This document shows positions 1-13,170 of a stretch of DNA of 60,000 nt, one piece after another. Every line of letters begins with the position of its first letter. Position 1 is the stretch's first letter. The notes below the pieces were generated by a model. The model ran no database searches, was not told where the DNA came from, and saw nothing but the letters and a program-made list of their open reading frames with translations. The DNA is from Lineus longissimus (Eukaryota; Nemertea; Pilidiophora; Heteronemertea; Lineidae): assembly GCF_910592395.1 (NCBI RefSeq), contig NC_088316.1, positions 12,836,001 through 12,896,000 of the forward strand, in the 5' to 3' direction. The translations under genes and the position numbers were made by a program.

Positions 1-237
1 CCTAGACCTAATGTCACGGAACATGTCCTAGACCCAATGTCATGTTGCAATGTGAACAAAAACCTCATTGAAAGATATCAATATCTTGAGTTGCATTGAC
101 TGAGACTCGACCAACGACTAATGGCGCGGTGTGGTAATCGTGCGGAGTCTTCTCCGTATGGCTGTTGTTTTAGTTGGTTCCTCCTCCCCCTGCTGTAAAG
201 AGAGAATGAGGTGAATAGCAGAGAAGCTAGTGACGAT
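1..237. other. Intergenic end of window, nothing recognised
   Basis: This stretch lies downstream of the kinesin polyadenylation signals. It opens with two copies of a short phrase (cctagac..aatgtca). I see no open frame, RNA gene or repeat of note in it. Confidence 0.5.
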
Positions 238-281
238 TTTATTTACTCGGCATTTTCATGGATCAGGGAAAACTCTTTATT
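238..281 (-). other. Polyadenylation signals for the long kinesin transcript
   Basis: Two AATAAA hexamers on the minus strand (276-281 and 238-243) lie 145-190 bases beyond the predicted stop. This fits a short 3'UTR ending near 215-260. Confidence 0.5.
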
Positions 282-424
282 TCGATGATTTGGTTGGTTT
301 TTGACTTGTTATGAATGTTCACTTTGAAGAGATATTGAACAATGCACCAGATCAACTTGCCTTTTGGGTGCACCGTTTACAGCAACGCCTTTGGCAAGGT
401 GATGCGAGCATCTTGTGATGACAG

Positions 425-3052
425 TCACAGTGACAGCTAGAAGACAGGAGGTGTTGGTGCCGAGAGGTCTGCCACACTGACAAAACATGCTTCAGCTAAA
501 CTGTCTGCCTGACCTAAACGAGCTGGCCAAGGAATATTGGTCAGACAGTGCAGGAGTTGGGCCAGATGTAAACACTTCACCAAGTGTCTGCTTACCTCAC
601 TCTCATTACTCCGCTTCTTCTTGGACCTGCCGCGTGTCATGCGCTTCACCGGCTCAGGAGATGGTGATGGTTTATTCCCCTGACCGCTGAAACTCTCCAT
701 TGGAATGTCAAGGATTGAGGGGCCAATGCCTGATGCTGCAGGGTCAATGTTCTCAATGCCTCCACTTTGACTTTCGATCAAGACTGGTTCACACTGAAAG
801 TTGTACAGTACTGATGACATTATATCTTGCACAGGCATAGGGTAGGATATTAAACCATGTGTGCAGGTCTGCTTGAGAGATCCCCGAGAGACTTCTGCAG
901 GAAAGAAGGTCTGCAGCCTCTAGAGCTTGTGCAGTGAATGATTCTGATGTCTTTTTTGACCAGCAATCCACTCTGTCAACCTGTGCAACAACATCTTGCA
1001 TGTGTCGATCTTGTCATAGCCAACGTCATAAGACTGTGCCACAGGAGTCAGTGACCAGCTGAGTTTCCTATCATGACATCATCTACACAGGCTCCCTTGA
1101 TGACAAGGTCGAGACTGTTCGAGCTTGCTGTTCATGCGTACCTTGACCTTGGCCAAAGCTGGGTGCTTTGAAGCACTAATTATCACTATTCCCAAGCGCT
1201 TTGATAATGGCTCAAAGTGCTTTGAAAAGGTGTTTTTAGGGGACCTCTTATTGAAGGCAAGTTTCTGGCTGCAGTGGAGTCGGACACTAACAAGACATCA
1301 AGGCCTCAGAGACTTGCACCAGAAGAACATTTTCTTCCATTAGGCGCAGAGCAGACGTTGTGGTACATGAAAAAAATGTCTCGTGGCTGCTTACCTGATC
1401 GGACAAGTTCTTGATCTCCTGTAGGTAATTCTCTTTGAAACGAGGATTAATCAGGAGATAGGTACCATCAAAGGAGGCAAGTCACCACTATGACAGCCAA
1501 GTTATATCATAATATTGTTAACTGAGAAACCGGACAACATCCTTACTCAATATCTGTGAACCAGTTCAACTTCCAATGAAAAACCCACCACCTTGATGAT
1601 AGTATTATCGTCCATGTCACAGGGAAACACCTCTCAACGTTAGAATCAACGGTAACACGACAAAGAAAAATAGGCCATGCATATCTGCACCAATTTTTAG
1701 GTAGTTCAAGAAATTTCACAAAAACTTTGAACATTTCAGTGTTGACCGTTACCTGTTCAAGAGTGTCTATTTCTGGCGCTTTTTTTTCTACCATCAACTT
1801 CACTTTTTCTGAAAAATAAAGCAAATATATGAACTGGGCAACGTAGTGGCTGGGCGGCGCATGAGTCTAACATTTTGCTAAGTAACTTGGTGACATGCGA
1901 GCCGCCTAATGTTGTAACAAAGCCTACCAATGATCCTGGGGAAGAAACTACACATCACGCAACACTGCCAACAGTTCATTAACCAACACAAGAACCTTTT
2001 TTACCTTTTGTCATTTTCTTGAGTTGTTTATCAATTTTTTCCTTCTCGGCTTGTACCTCCTGGAGGGCTTTGTCCTGATCAGACCTCTCAGCATCCTGCT
2101 CGGCAGCAAGCTCTCGCAGTGTCACGATTTGTGCTTGGAAGGCAGCAGTAGCTGAAGCAAGATAGAGGGCGCTAGTTGGCAAACAGCCTCGAGGTGCAAG
2201 CGATAGTCATGCACTGGGGGACGAAGAGCATATTTCTGTCCAGGTTGTTGACTTCATGCTTGAGACGAGAATATAGGTATTCATATGTTGAAACTACTTC
2301 CAATAATTCATGGTCAATTTCAAATACCCACCTGCTCGGTGCAGCCCCCAGCATGCATGTGTGCCATGTCCCAAGAAATAATGGTGGAAAGGTTTTCTTT
2401 TGTAGTGTGTGATGTGGTGTTGTGTTGGGAACCTGATTAATCTGCTAAAGCCTCAAACCCAAGGATTGACTACATAGACCAAAACAGGCAAAATTGATTT
2501 TGAAGTTTGTTAACGATGGCATACATACCTTTATCAGCAGCGGTGAGTCTGTCCTCGAGTTCTTTGATGCGACCAACCAGTTGATCTTCATGCTGAAGGA
2601 AAAATCACCGTCAAGTCAACACATGACATTCAAGAGTATTTGTCTTGTTATCACTGTTATTCAGCACAGTACAATGTCAGCCATTACAAAATAAAGTGAA
2701 TGTCAGTCATTATCATCATCAGCTTTATTCTGGAGAGCCCAGGAGTGAAGCCCACTTGGCTATGAGATTCCTCCTCAGACCATCAAGGCCATGCGATTCT
2801 GATTTGAATTATTTGCTAACTCAAGGATAGACTGACTACTCATCACGAGAATAGTGCACCAACAAGATAAAAAGATTCCGAGCATGAATGATTCACCTTG
2901 AGTTTCTCACACATCTCCTGGAGACTAGCATCCTTCTTGTTTTCTCGCGAGTTAAACTTAATCTCGAGAGAGTCGAGGCGGTTGTTCTGTTCTGTGATAT
3001 ACGAGTTGGCCTCTTGCAGATCCTGCTTCAAGGCGGCGATGGTCTCGAGAGC
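425..3052 (-). CDS. KIF20B: C-terminal exons 19-25 of the long kinesin isoform
   Basis: Exons 2897-3052 ([19 protein letters not shown]..), 2529-2592 ([21 protein letters not shown]), 2005-2151 (..[14 protein letters not shown]), 1753-1808 and the 24-nt exon 1395-1418 (EIKNLSDQ) finish the coiled coil. Exon 596-793 encodes a non-coiled end: [12 protein letters not shown], then a Pro/Ser segment and the basic cluster [17 protein letters not shown], a plausible nuclear-localisation or microtubule-binding signal. The last exon is uncertain. An acceptor at 437-438 gives only LSL and a stop at 425-427. Phases agree across all junctions. Confidence 0.7.
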
Positions 3053-6000
3053 CTAGAGAGGGAGAGGAGAATGAGCCTACTGTAGGAGTGTACCAGATTT
3101 AGGAATCATTGGAATGGAATAAGGCAAAGGGCAAATTCAAAATGCTTCGACTGGTTTTGAACTTATGAAAAAATTCAACAACGAACGATGAAAAAAAATT
3201 TTAAAGTGAAGAAACATGGTCAGTCCAAAAATATTTTTAACGTTGAAAATTTTTCACTATTTTGAACTTATGAAAAAATTCAACTCTGGAAAAAAATTCT
3301 AAGTCCAAATATTTTTTTTTATTTTTTTTTTCTGCTCAAAATGAAGAAACATTGTCTGTCCCAAAAAATTTAGACTTTATTTTTCAGAATTTTGAACTTA
3401 TGACCCTCACCCTAACCCAACTCTGAAAGATGAAAAAATTTCTAAATCCAAAAATATTTTTCACTTGTTTTTTTTCTGCTCGAAATGAAGAAACACGGTC
3501 TGTCCCAAAAAAAATTTGACTTTGAAAATTGTTCACCTTTTCTGTCAGATTCTGTTCAAGTTCTGACTGCAGTGATATCTGTTCCTCTAGGGTCCGTTTC
3601 AGGTCAGCAATTGCCAGCACACCCTCGGACTTCAGTGCTCTTTGCTCTTCCACATTGGCCTCTAATTCCTCTCTTAGTATTGTCTGCTTATTTGCAGCGG
3701 CCTCTAATTCCTTGACCTTTTCTTGAAGACACTCCACCTCTGACGACTTGTCACCGATCTCCGCTCCCAACTGTGCTATCTGTTTTTCCATCTCTGCCTC
3801 TAAATCTTGCACCTTTTGTTCAAGTACCTCTGCCTCAGAAATCTGACCTTTCAACTCGATGCATTCTTCAGTTAACCCGCTGACTTTTTTTTGTAACTTT
3901 TCAACATTCTCCTCGGCTTTTTCACGATGTTTGATGACGTCAACTACGGTCATCTCGGCCTTCTCAAGTCGTGACTGTGACTTCTTCAAACGAGCCTCCA
4001 TCTGAGCACGCTGTTCCTCCGCACGTTCTTTACTCATCGACTGCCGTGACAATTCCTCGTCGGTTTCTTCCAGCGATGACTCTAACTCGGCAATTCTTGT
4101 CCTGAGCTCCGCAAGAGTACCTTCCCATTCTTCGACTTGTTTTGTCAAGGTCACCTTGCTGGCCTCAACGTCCTCAATAGTTCGTAAATGAACCTGAACC
4201 TGACCTAGAACACACTCATGGTCTTTCTTGAGACTCTCAATGGAATTCAGCAACAACTCATTCTCCCTCCGTATCACTTCCGTACTTTCCAAGTGTTGTT
4301 TAGCATCGGAGTCCATATCGGTTTGTAAGTCACTAATCTTCCTCTTTGATTCCGTTACTTTCACCAACAAGTCCTCCTTCTCTCTTTCCAAGGCAGCATT
4401 AGTGCTCTTCAAGTCTCCAACCTGCGTCACCAATAACTCCTCCTGTATTTGGGAATTCTTCTGTGCGTCTGCCAACATGGCTTCCTTCTCCTTTCTCACA
4501 TCGGTTAGCGTCTGCTCCAGGTTACCAGCAGACTCTACACTCAACTTCAACTCCTGTTTAACATCTTTCAACTCTGCCTGCATGCTCTCCAACTCATCCT
4601 CCTGACTCATCAACTCACTCAATGCAGACCGCAATTCCTCTTTCGTTTTTTCAAATGTTTGCAACTGTGTTCTCACTGTATCTAATTCACCTTCCAAGTT
4701 TTTGAACTTTTCATTTTGTTCTTTCACCGATCGGAGCTCCTCTTCCAAATGTTCTGACCGCTCTGCCTGGACCCGTGTCTCACCCAACTGCACCTCCATG
4801 CGCTCCACTTTACGAGTATCAGTCCTGAGGCCCTCCAACTCACTCTCCAACTCCATCACCTTGCAGCTCTGCGACGATGCCGTCTCTAACTCTTGCTCGA
4901 TTACCTTCACTTTCTGATTAGCATCATTCAAATCTTTCTTCAGCCCTTGGATCGTTTTATTCGCCCCTTCAAGATCCTCGTTTACATTTCTCAATCTCTC
5001 CACTTCCACTTGCAAGGCTTTCAACTCCTGCTCAAGTCGACTCACATTACCAAGCTCAATCTTCAATTCTTCCTCGAGTTCAACAACTTCGCCTGCCGAG
5101 TCTTCCAGTTCCTTCTCCAAGTCTGCCAGCCTTCCAGTTTGCATCCGTATCTCCTCGACCTCACTCTGTAGCCCAGCAGCCTTGTCAGACTCCAATCTCA
5201 CCTGCTGCATTGCTGCCAATCGCATTGTTGCATTCTCTGTCTTTGCATCATGGATTTCTCCCTGCAACACTGCAAGCTGCACACGAGCATCTTCAAGCTC
5301 CTTCTCCAGCGCTGGAACGCATTCCAACTCTGCTTTTAACTTTTTGATCTTTTTCTTCAATCCTTTGACTTTCTCGGCCTCCTTTTCCACCAGTTTTTCC
5401 ACCTCAGTCCTAGCTTTCTCTAGTTCAGCCTGGAGGATAGAAATCTTAACAGCAGCCTCCTCTTTATGTTGCAAGCTCTGAATGCCCCGATCATGTGCCT
5501 CCTGTTCTAACCGTACATTCCTATTATTAGCTGCTTCAAGTTCACTTCTCGTCTGTTCATCATGTTTCCTATCATCAGCAAGAAGATCTTCCATCGACAA
5601 GAGTTTATTCTCCGTCTGCTCCTGACACTCTTTCAACTTCTCAAACCCACGCTCCACTTCTTCCTTCAAGTTCACCTCCCTCGCAAACTTCTCATTCACC
5701 CCATTTAGTTCTGCTTTTAATCCTTCCAATGACGTCTGCAACTCTGTGTTCTGCTTCATCTCTATCGTCAATCTTTCATCACATTTCTCAAAGTCTTCCT
5801 CAAACATTTCCAACTTAGTGAGCATATTAGCCTTTTCGATATTTGCCTGCCTCACCTCCTCTTCAAGTAGGCCGAACTTTGTCTTCAGGTTGTTTAAATC
5901 CACCTCAAGTGAGGCATTCTGCTCACTCACTCTTTGAGACTCTTGTAAATCCTCTTCCAGAACCTTCATGCGTGAAATCAGAACGTCCCTATCATCCGTT

Positions 6001-9000
6001 TCCTGTGATAACTTCTCCTTTTCAACTAGTTGAACATGAACATCAGATATTTTGTGTTCAGAATAAGACTTCTCATCTCTCGTCATGGAGAGTTCTAGCT
6101 CAGCTGCTTCCAGTGCACCCTCCAGCTCTTTCACCTTCAATGACAGCTCTGTTATCATGGAATCGGCCACGTCAACCTGTCCCTTGGCACCGCTTAACTC
6201 CTGTCGAAGTTTCTCAATCATCACATCCACTTCCGCTCCAGTTCCTACAGGAGCTCGCGTCACAGCCTCTAACTCAGCAATCTTTTGCTCCAACTGTCTC
6301 ATCTTCTCCTCCACGTGGCTGCGCTCCTCTCGTTCCTGGAACAACTCGTTCTCTAGATCTTCTCGCTTTGTCTCCATGATAGTAATCGACAACGCGCCCT
6401 CAGGTTTCTCCAGCCTGGCCTCTAACTCCCTGATCCTCCTAGTCGCCTCGGAGTGCTGCAGCTTCTCAGCTTCGTACTTCCTCAACGTTTCTGACACTTG
6501 CACATCAGAATCTGACGACTTGGCTTTGGCGTACTCATAGGCACATTTTTCTATTTCTATTTGTGATCGGAGGTCTTCACACTTGACTGCCAAGGCATCT
6601 ATCGTACATTGGAGGTCGCTTATTTGTGTTTCGTTAGCTGAGGATGCTTTCTGAAGTTTTGACACTAAAAAAGAAGAAAAGGATGGAAATGCTTCAGCTC
6701 AATTAAAAATAGGAATAAATGTGTTCAAAGTGAAGCGTCGCTGGCTGCCCAGATGATGACCAGATAAGCTTGAGAAGTTCTGTCCTCAACTCATCATCTG
6801 GTGATCAATGGAAAGCAGGCTGTTACAGGAAACAAACAACATACTCACCAAGTCCTACTTTTTTTACAGGCTATAATTGTTTAAGGGGCTTTGTCCAGGA
6901 AATATTACTAAACATTGATAACATCTTTATCACAGCATCCAATCTCTTCATGTGATTGTTTTGCGATTGAGACTCAATCACTATTGACAAAGTAACCGTC
7001 ACGTCTAAACCCAGACGTTTTGGCGACGATTAAACGCTCTTGAACATTTCTCCGTATCCACTTCAACCTACAGGGGATATTTGTGAAAACCTCGATCAAC
7101 AGGTCATCGATTACACTGTTTGATCAAAACAGACTTTGTTTTCGTAACATTTTGAAGAAAGACACATTAAATAAAAATATTCTCAAATCTCCGAAGCATG
7201 TTATTAGAAACATCACATCAAGTCAAACATCTCAGAAGCATGTTTATTAGAAACATCACATCAAGTCAAACATCTCAGAAGCAAGTTATTAGAAACATCA
7301 CTTCAAGGCCAAACATCTCAGAAGCATGTGATGAGAAACATCACATCAAGTCAAACATCTCAGAAGCAAGTTATTAGAAACATCACATCAAGTCAAACAT
7401 CTCAGAAGCATGTTATTAGAAACATCACTTCAAGGCCAAACATCTCAGAAGCATGTTATGAGAAACATCACATCAAGTCTTGACACTAAAAAAGTTTTGA
7501 CACTAAAAAACATACGCTCAGGCCTCCAAAGATTGTCACAAGGAATATAAAAGTGTCGATTCGAAAGAACTCTCGCAGGACGTCCTCAGTTCGTTTCAGC
7601 AACACTTCCGACTGCTGCTAGTGATGCAGCAAATAGCCTGAATGCAGCTCTCATTCGTGCATTGGATAAGCATGCCCCAAAGCGGAAGTGTCAACCGAAA
7701 TCGCGTAAGCCTGATCCATGGATGACCAAGGAAGTCTTTGTAGCCCGTGCACTACGTAGGCGACTTGAATCTCGCTGGCGCTCAACTGAGTTGACGGGCC
7801 ACAAGGAAATGTTCGTAAATCAGGTGAAAGCAACCAGCGCTGCCATCAAAGAGGCAAAACAGTCATTCTGTGAGACCAAACTGTCTGACAAATGCAACTC
7901 CCAGTGTGAGCTCTTTAACGCCTTCGTTGATCTTACCCGTAACTCCAATGGGCCATCCCATTCTTCAGTCGGCGCAAAGGACATGGATCGAGCAAACAGA
8001 TTTTTTGACAATAAAATAGTGACAATACGCCAACAGCTAGACAACTGTGTACAGGTACAAGAACTGTCAGTACAAACAACAAGAAAATCTCGTGTGATTC
8101 TGTCGGACTTTAAGCCAACTACTGCAACTGAGCTGGAGGGGATCATTCCGTCAACACCAGTTAAAACATCCATGCTGGATCCTATTCCAGGTCAACTCCT
8201 CAAGGAGTATAAAAAGGAATATAAAAAGTGTCGATTCGAAAGAACTCTCGCAGGACGTCCTCAGTTCGTTTCAGCAACACATTCCGACTGCTGCTAGTGA
8301 TGCAGCAAATAGCCTGAATGCAGCTCTCATTCGTGCATTGGATAAGCATGCCCCAAAGCGGAAGTGTCAACCGAAATCGCGTAAGCCTGATCCTTGGATG
8401 ACCAAGGAAGACTTCGTAGCCCGTGCACTACGTAGGCGACTTGAATCTCGCTGGCGCTCAACTAAGCTGACGGTCCACAAGGAAATGTTCGTAAATCAGG
8501 TGAAAGCAACCAGCGCTGCCATCAAAGAGGCAAAACAGTCATTCTATGAGACCAAACTGTCTGACAAATGCAACTCCCAGCGTGAGCTCTTTAACGCCTT
8601 CGTTGATCTTACCCGTAACTCCAATGGGCCATCCCATTCTTCAGTCGGCGCAAAGGACATGGATCGAGCAAACAGATTTTTTGACAATAAAATAGTGACA
8701 ATACGCCAACAGCTAGACAACTGTGTACAGGTACAAGAACTGTCAGTACAAACAACCAGAAAATCTCGTGTGATTCTGTCGGACTTTAAGCCAACTACTG
8801 CAACTGAGCTGGAGGGGATCATTCGGTCAACACCAGTTAAAACATCCATGCTGGATCCTATTCCAGGTCAACTCCTCAAGGACGTTTTGCCTAACATCTT
8901 ACCATCTTTAATTCCCGGACACTATGAAGCTAGCTGTGATTACACCCATTTTGAAGAAGCAAGGGGCAGATGAGTCCGAGTTCAAGAACTACCGGCCTGT

Positions 9001-12000
9001 CTCCAACCTCTCATATTTTTCAAAGCTTCTGGAACGTGTGGTAGCAGCCAGGCTCCACAGCCATCTTGCAGCTAGTAAAATGTATAATCCGCATCAGTCG
9101 GCTTACCGCTCCGGCCTGTGTGGAGACTGCCCTGCTATCTATCACTAACAGTGTCCTTCAGAGCTTTGACAAAAAGGAGGGTTGTGCAATGGTTCTCTTG
9201 GACTTATCTGCCGCCTTTGATACCATTGACCACGAAATCATGATATCGCGTCTCAAAGATGTCTTTGGTGTCCAGGGCAATGCACTTTCATGGTTTGAAT
9301 CTTACTTAAGAGGCTGTGAGTTCAGGGTTAAAGTCGGTACCAGCCTGTCTGATATTCATGATCTGAAGCATGGCATACCGCAGGGCAACGTTCTCGGCCC
9401 TTTGCTTTTCTCGTGCTACACTGATCCACTGGCGGAGGTTGGCGAGGGTCACCTCGTGGACGGCCATTTTATTGCTGATTATACCCAGGTCTGGCATGCC
9501 TTCAGCTTCTCTGACACTGCGTCACTAGCCCAGATCATCAATAGAATTGAAAGCTGCCTTGATGATGTCTGCCTTTGGATGGCAGAGAACAAGCTTAAAC
9601 TAAACGAGTCTAAAACCGAGTTCCTGCTGCTGCGGTCACCTCATCAGGAGGCCAAACTGGTGAAGGACAATGTATGTTTGGGAGTCGGTAGTGCTCGAGT
9701 TGTCACTAGCGAGTCTGCGCGCAATCTGGGTGTACTATTTGACAGTCATTTGTCATTTCATAAACAAATCTCCCAGGTTGTCTCGTCGGGCTTCTTTTAC
9801 TTGCGCAAGATTGCCTCTGTAAAACAATACCTTCCTGTTGATCTCTTAGGCAATCTTGTGCATGCTTTTATCACATCCCAACTAGACTTCGGTAATTCAC
9901 TTTATCATGGTCTCCCAGCCTATGAAATAAATAGACTACAAAAGCTACAAAACCAAGCAGCGAGGTTGTTGACGGGCAGCAGAAAATATTACCACATCAC
10001 TCCAGTGCTACACCATCTGGCTGCCTGTCCAACAACGTATAAAGTTTAAAATTTTTACTTTTGCTTTCAGAGCCGGGCAGGGCGCAGGCCCCGACTATCT
10101 CCAGGTCCCACTCGAGAGGCCAAGTCTCAGGACAAGGGCAAACTCGGCTCCAACTCTGGAGTGGAAGCGGGCCCAAAAGGTTACGGCCGGGGATAGAGTC
10201 TTCGCGGTCTGCGCCCCACGACTCTGGAATGCTTTGTCAATAACGATGCGGGCCATCGATTATTTTTAATTTTTTAAAAGATCACTCAAGACTCAAATTT
10301 TTATTGAAGCTTTTGGGTAATTGTTTTATCTCACCTTTTTATGCATGTACAAAATGGTTTTATCTCTGTAAAGCGCCGCTGACAATTTATTTTTAAGCGG
10401 CGCTATATAAATTTTTATTATCATTTTTTATTATTAAGTCAAACATCTCAGAAGCATGTTATTAGAAACATCACATCAAGTCAAACATCTCAGAAGCACG
10501 TTATTAGAAACATCACACCAAGTCAAATATTGGCATCAACATCCAATTGTTCGACTTCAGATGGTTGAGAGATTTGGTGATTTAATTAATGTGAGAGTGA
10601 GCCAACGAAAAAGTGATAAAATGAGACCCATTTGGCAAAACAGCCCAGTTGTTTTTCCATGAAGCCATAGCTGATTAGCAGCAATGAAACTTTGCAACTC
10701 CTGAACAGCAAGTCACAGATAACAGAACCACTTTGGGATAAGAAACCATAATGATCATGATGCCACCAAATATACATTTTGCCAGACAGTCTTAAAGTTT
10801 GATTATATAAGTGCTTGATATAAGAAAGAAACAAGGTTAGACAACAAAACGAAGGTAATAACAACAGGTGATAACTTGATGTCAGATGATTAGCGGTGCC
10901 GTCAACACGGGGGGGATGTGCCTTATTGCCATAAGTGTTGGAGGTTACAGTATTCACCAAGTTCGCCCAGCCTTTCATTCAAAGTCTGCTGAAATTATAC
11001 TGCAGTTAGTGACATGTAGATGCAGAGTCAATCCACTTCTTGAAAATATCATGTCGTACTCAATCAACACAGCAGATGTTAACTAAGTTTTCCGAAACTG
11101 AACACACCATAGATTCCATTGCCTGATAACTTACTAATTGAAAAACAGTCACAAAATGTTCTGATGAATTGGACCAAAAATGGTATTGTGGCAAGTGTAA
11201 AACCATATCAATGAATCTCAAATTTTGCTCTCATGATTTTAAATGAATTATAAGATTGTGCATGATAGTGAGTGGAGCAATGTCATGTCATGACAGACGG
11301 ACCAGTGGTCAACACAAACAACATGGGGTAGCACCATCTTCTATCCATGTTTGTTCAGAAAGAGTTCCGACTAAACCCTCAGCAGCTGTTTTTCTTTTGA
11401 CCGCGTATTGTATGCCTTCCGTGTATTATACGCCTTTTTGGTTATCTGCGCTAGCAATAGAGAGCGCCGTGACTTGCACGATTTCAAATGTTGACTACTA
11501 CTCCTCCGTCGTGAAGTCAACACACGGAATTTCTTTGAGATCTTTCTCGACAGTGTTGACTGTGTTGTGACACTAGACTTTCTTGATGTTTTACTTGGTA
11601 GCATCTTTTTTTTACTCTGCCGCGGGGAATTCTGCAGACGTAACAAACTGGATTTGGTTGGTTTGGGACCTTTTGGCGTTTCACTGGGAGAAGCATGTGA
11701 TGGCTTCAAGAGTCCTTTCTGACGCGGAGAGGCAAATGGTGAACACATAAGAGCACTCCTGATCGTTTCCACAGGATTTCGCCACGGTTTCTTTGCTCTG
11801 GCACGTAACTCACGCGGCGTCATTGGATGGTATTCCGGTGACGTAACCACGATGGTTGGATTGATAGTCGGTAACTTTCTGGTTGACCTACGACGAGCAC
11901 TATGTGGAGTTGACAGGCCTGGGTTAATGACAGGTCTTGGGTGACGTCGCTCACTTGTTCTTGGAGTCAAATGTTGAATGGCATCCACATAGTCAGCCAC

Positions 12001-13101
12001 AATGTCTTGCTCTTGGCCGGGAGATGTCTCTTCAACCCGCTGGGGAGATATGTCATCTTGCGGCTCTGTTTCATTAATGGTGTGCTTGGTGGAACTCATC
12101 AATGGTTCATGGGATTCATTCAGGACCGACTCATGCAGCAGCTCACTCTGAGAGGCCCTGCGTCTGTCAGTGAATGGAGCAGCCTGAAACTGCCCAGTGA
12201 ACTCATTTGTATCAGCACTTGGAGCGAGTGGTAATGTCCCATCCTCACCATCTCTAGTGGCACATGGACTGCCAATATAAGCATGTGGACTACCCAAGAT
12301 CTTACCAATGGCACCATCTGTATCTACAAATCGACTGGACTGGAATACATGTAACATGGCAGCATTGTTTACTGCAGCAAATGGACTAGCAATGTCTGTA
12401 TGGGCACATGGACTGGCCAGAATTGGCTGACTGGCAATGTCTGTATGGGCACATGGACTGGCCAGAATTGGCTGACTGGCAATGTCTGTATGGGCAGACC
12501 TCTCTGTCTTAACATTCCTAGAGCCCCCGGTTAGACAGGCATAAGCTTCACTCTGAAATGGCATGAAATCCTGTGAGGATGTCACACGGCATTCATCTGA
12601 CGTCATCGCCTCACCTGACACCACCAATGCATTATGGGTACTACCTTGATTGTCCCGCTCCGTCAGCTCAGCTTGGAGTCTTCTGATTGTATCATCTTGA
12701 GCCTTCATATTCACCTCAGCTTCCTCAATGGCCTGTTTGCTGTCAACAGCCACTCGCCTCAGGTCTTCCATCGTCTCATTCTGGAAGAAGAAGCAGGGGT
12801 AACATGGCTAATAAGGATAATGGATGACAGGTGTCAATCAATCAATCAATCAATCAATCAAGGCCACATACCAGAGACTCTATCCTTCTCTCATCATCAT
12901 GGATGACAGATCCATCAATCAACGCTACATACCAGAGACTCTATCCTTCTCTCATCATCATGGATGACTGCCTTGAGTTTCTCGATCTCGATCTCCTTCA
13001 TCTCAAACATGTCTCCAGCCTCTGTCAGCATGTCATTGAGCTGCATCATCTGCTCCTCCTGGAAGTTAATAATAGTTACATCAGCACCGTCTATCAATCT
13101 G

Positions 13102-13170
<69 letters not shown>

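Noticed and set aside
789-1001. Open frame on the minus strand upstream of the last long-isoform kinesin exon
   Set aside because: It is out of phase with the [12 protein letters not shown] frame, and a strong acceptor at 794-795 gives the right phase without it.
7199-7478. CRISPR-like array
   Set aside because: There are no distinct spacers; units are contiguous tandem repeats in a eukaryotic intron.
6665-11370. Coiled-coil block at 3.5-6.7 kb as a separate gene
   Set aside because: No start codon, 5'UTR or promoter is visible upstream, and the exon's phase fits the internal donors of exon 17. It remains possible but is less likely.
11941-12234. Plus-strand frame opposite exon 17
   Set aside because: Shadow of the kinesin tail in the complementary strand.
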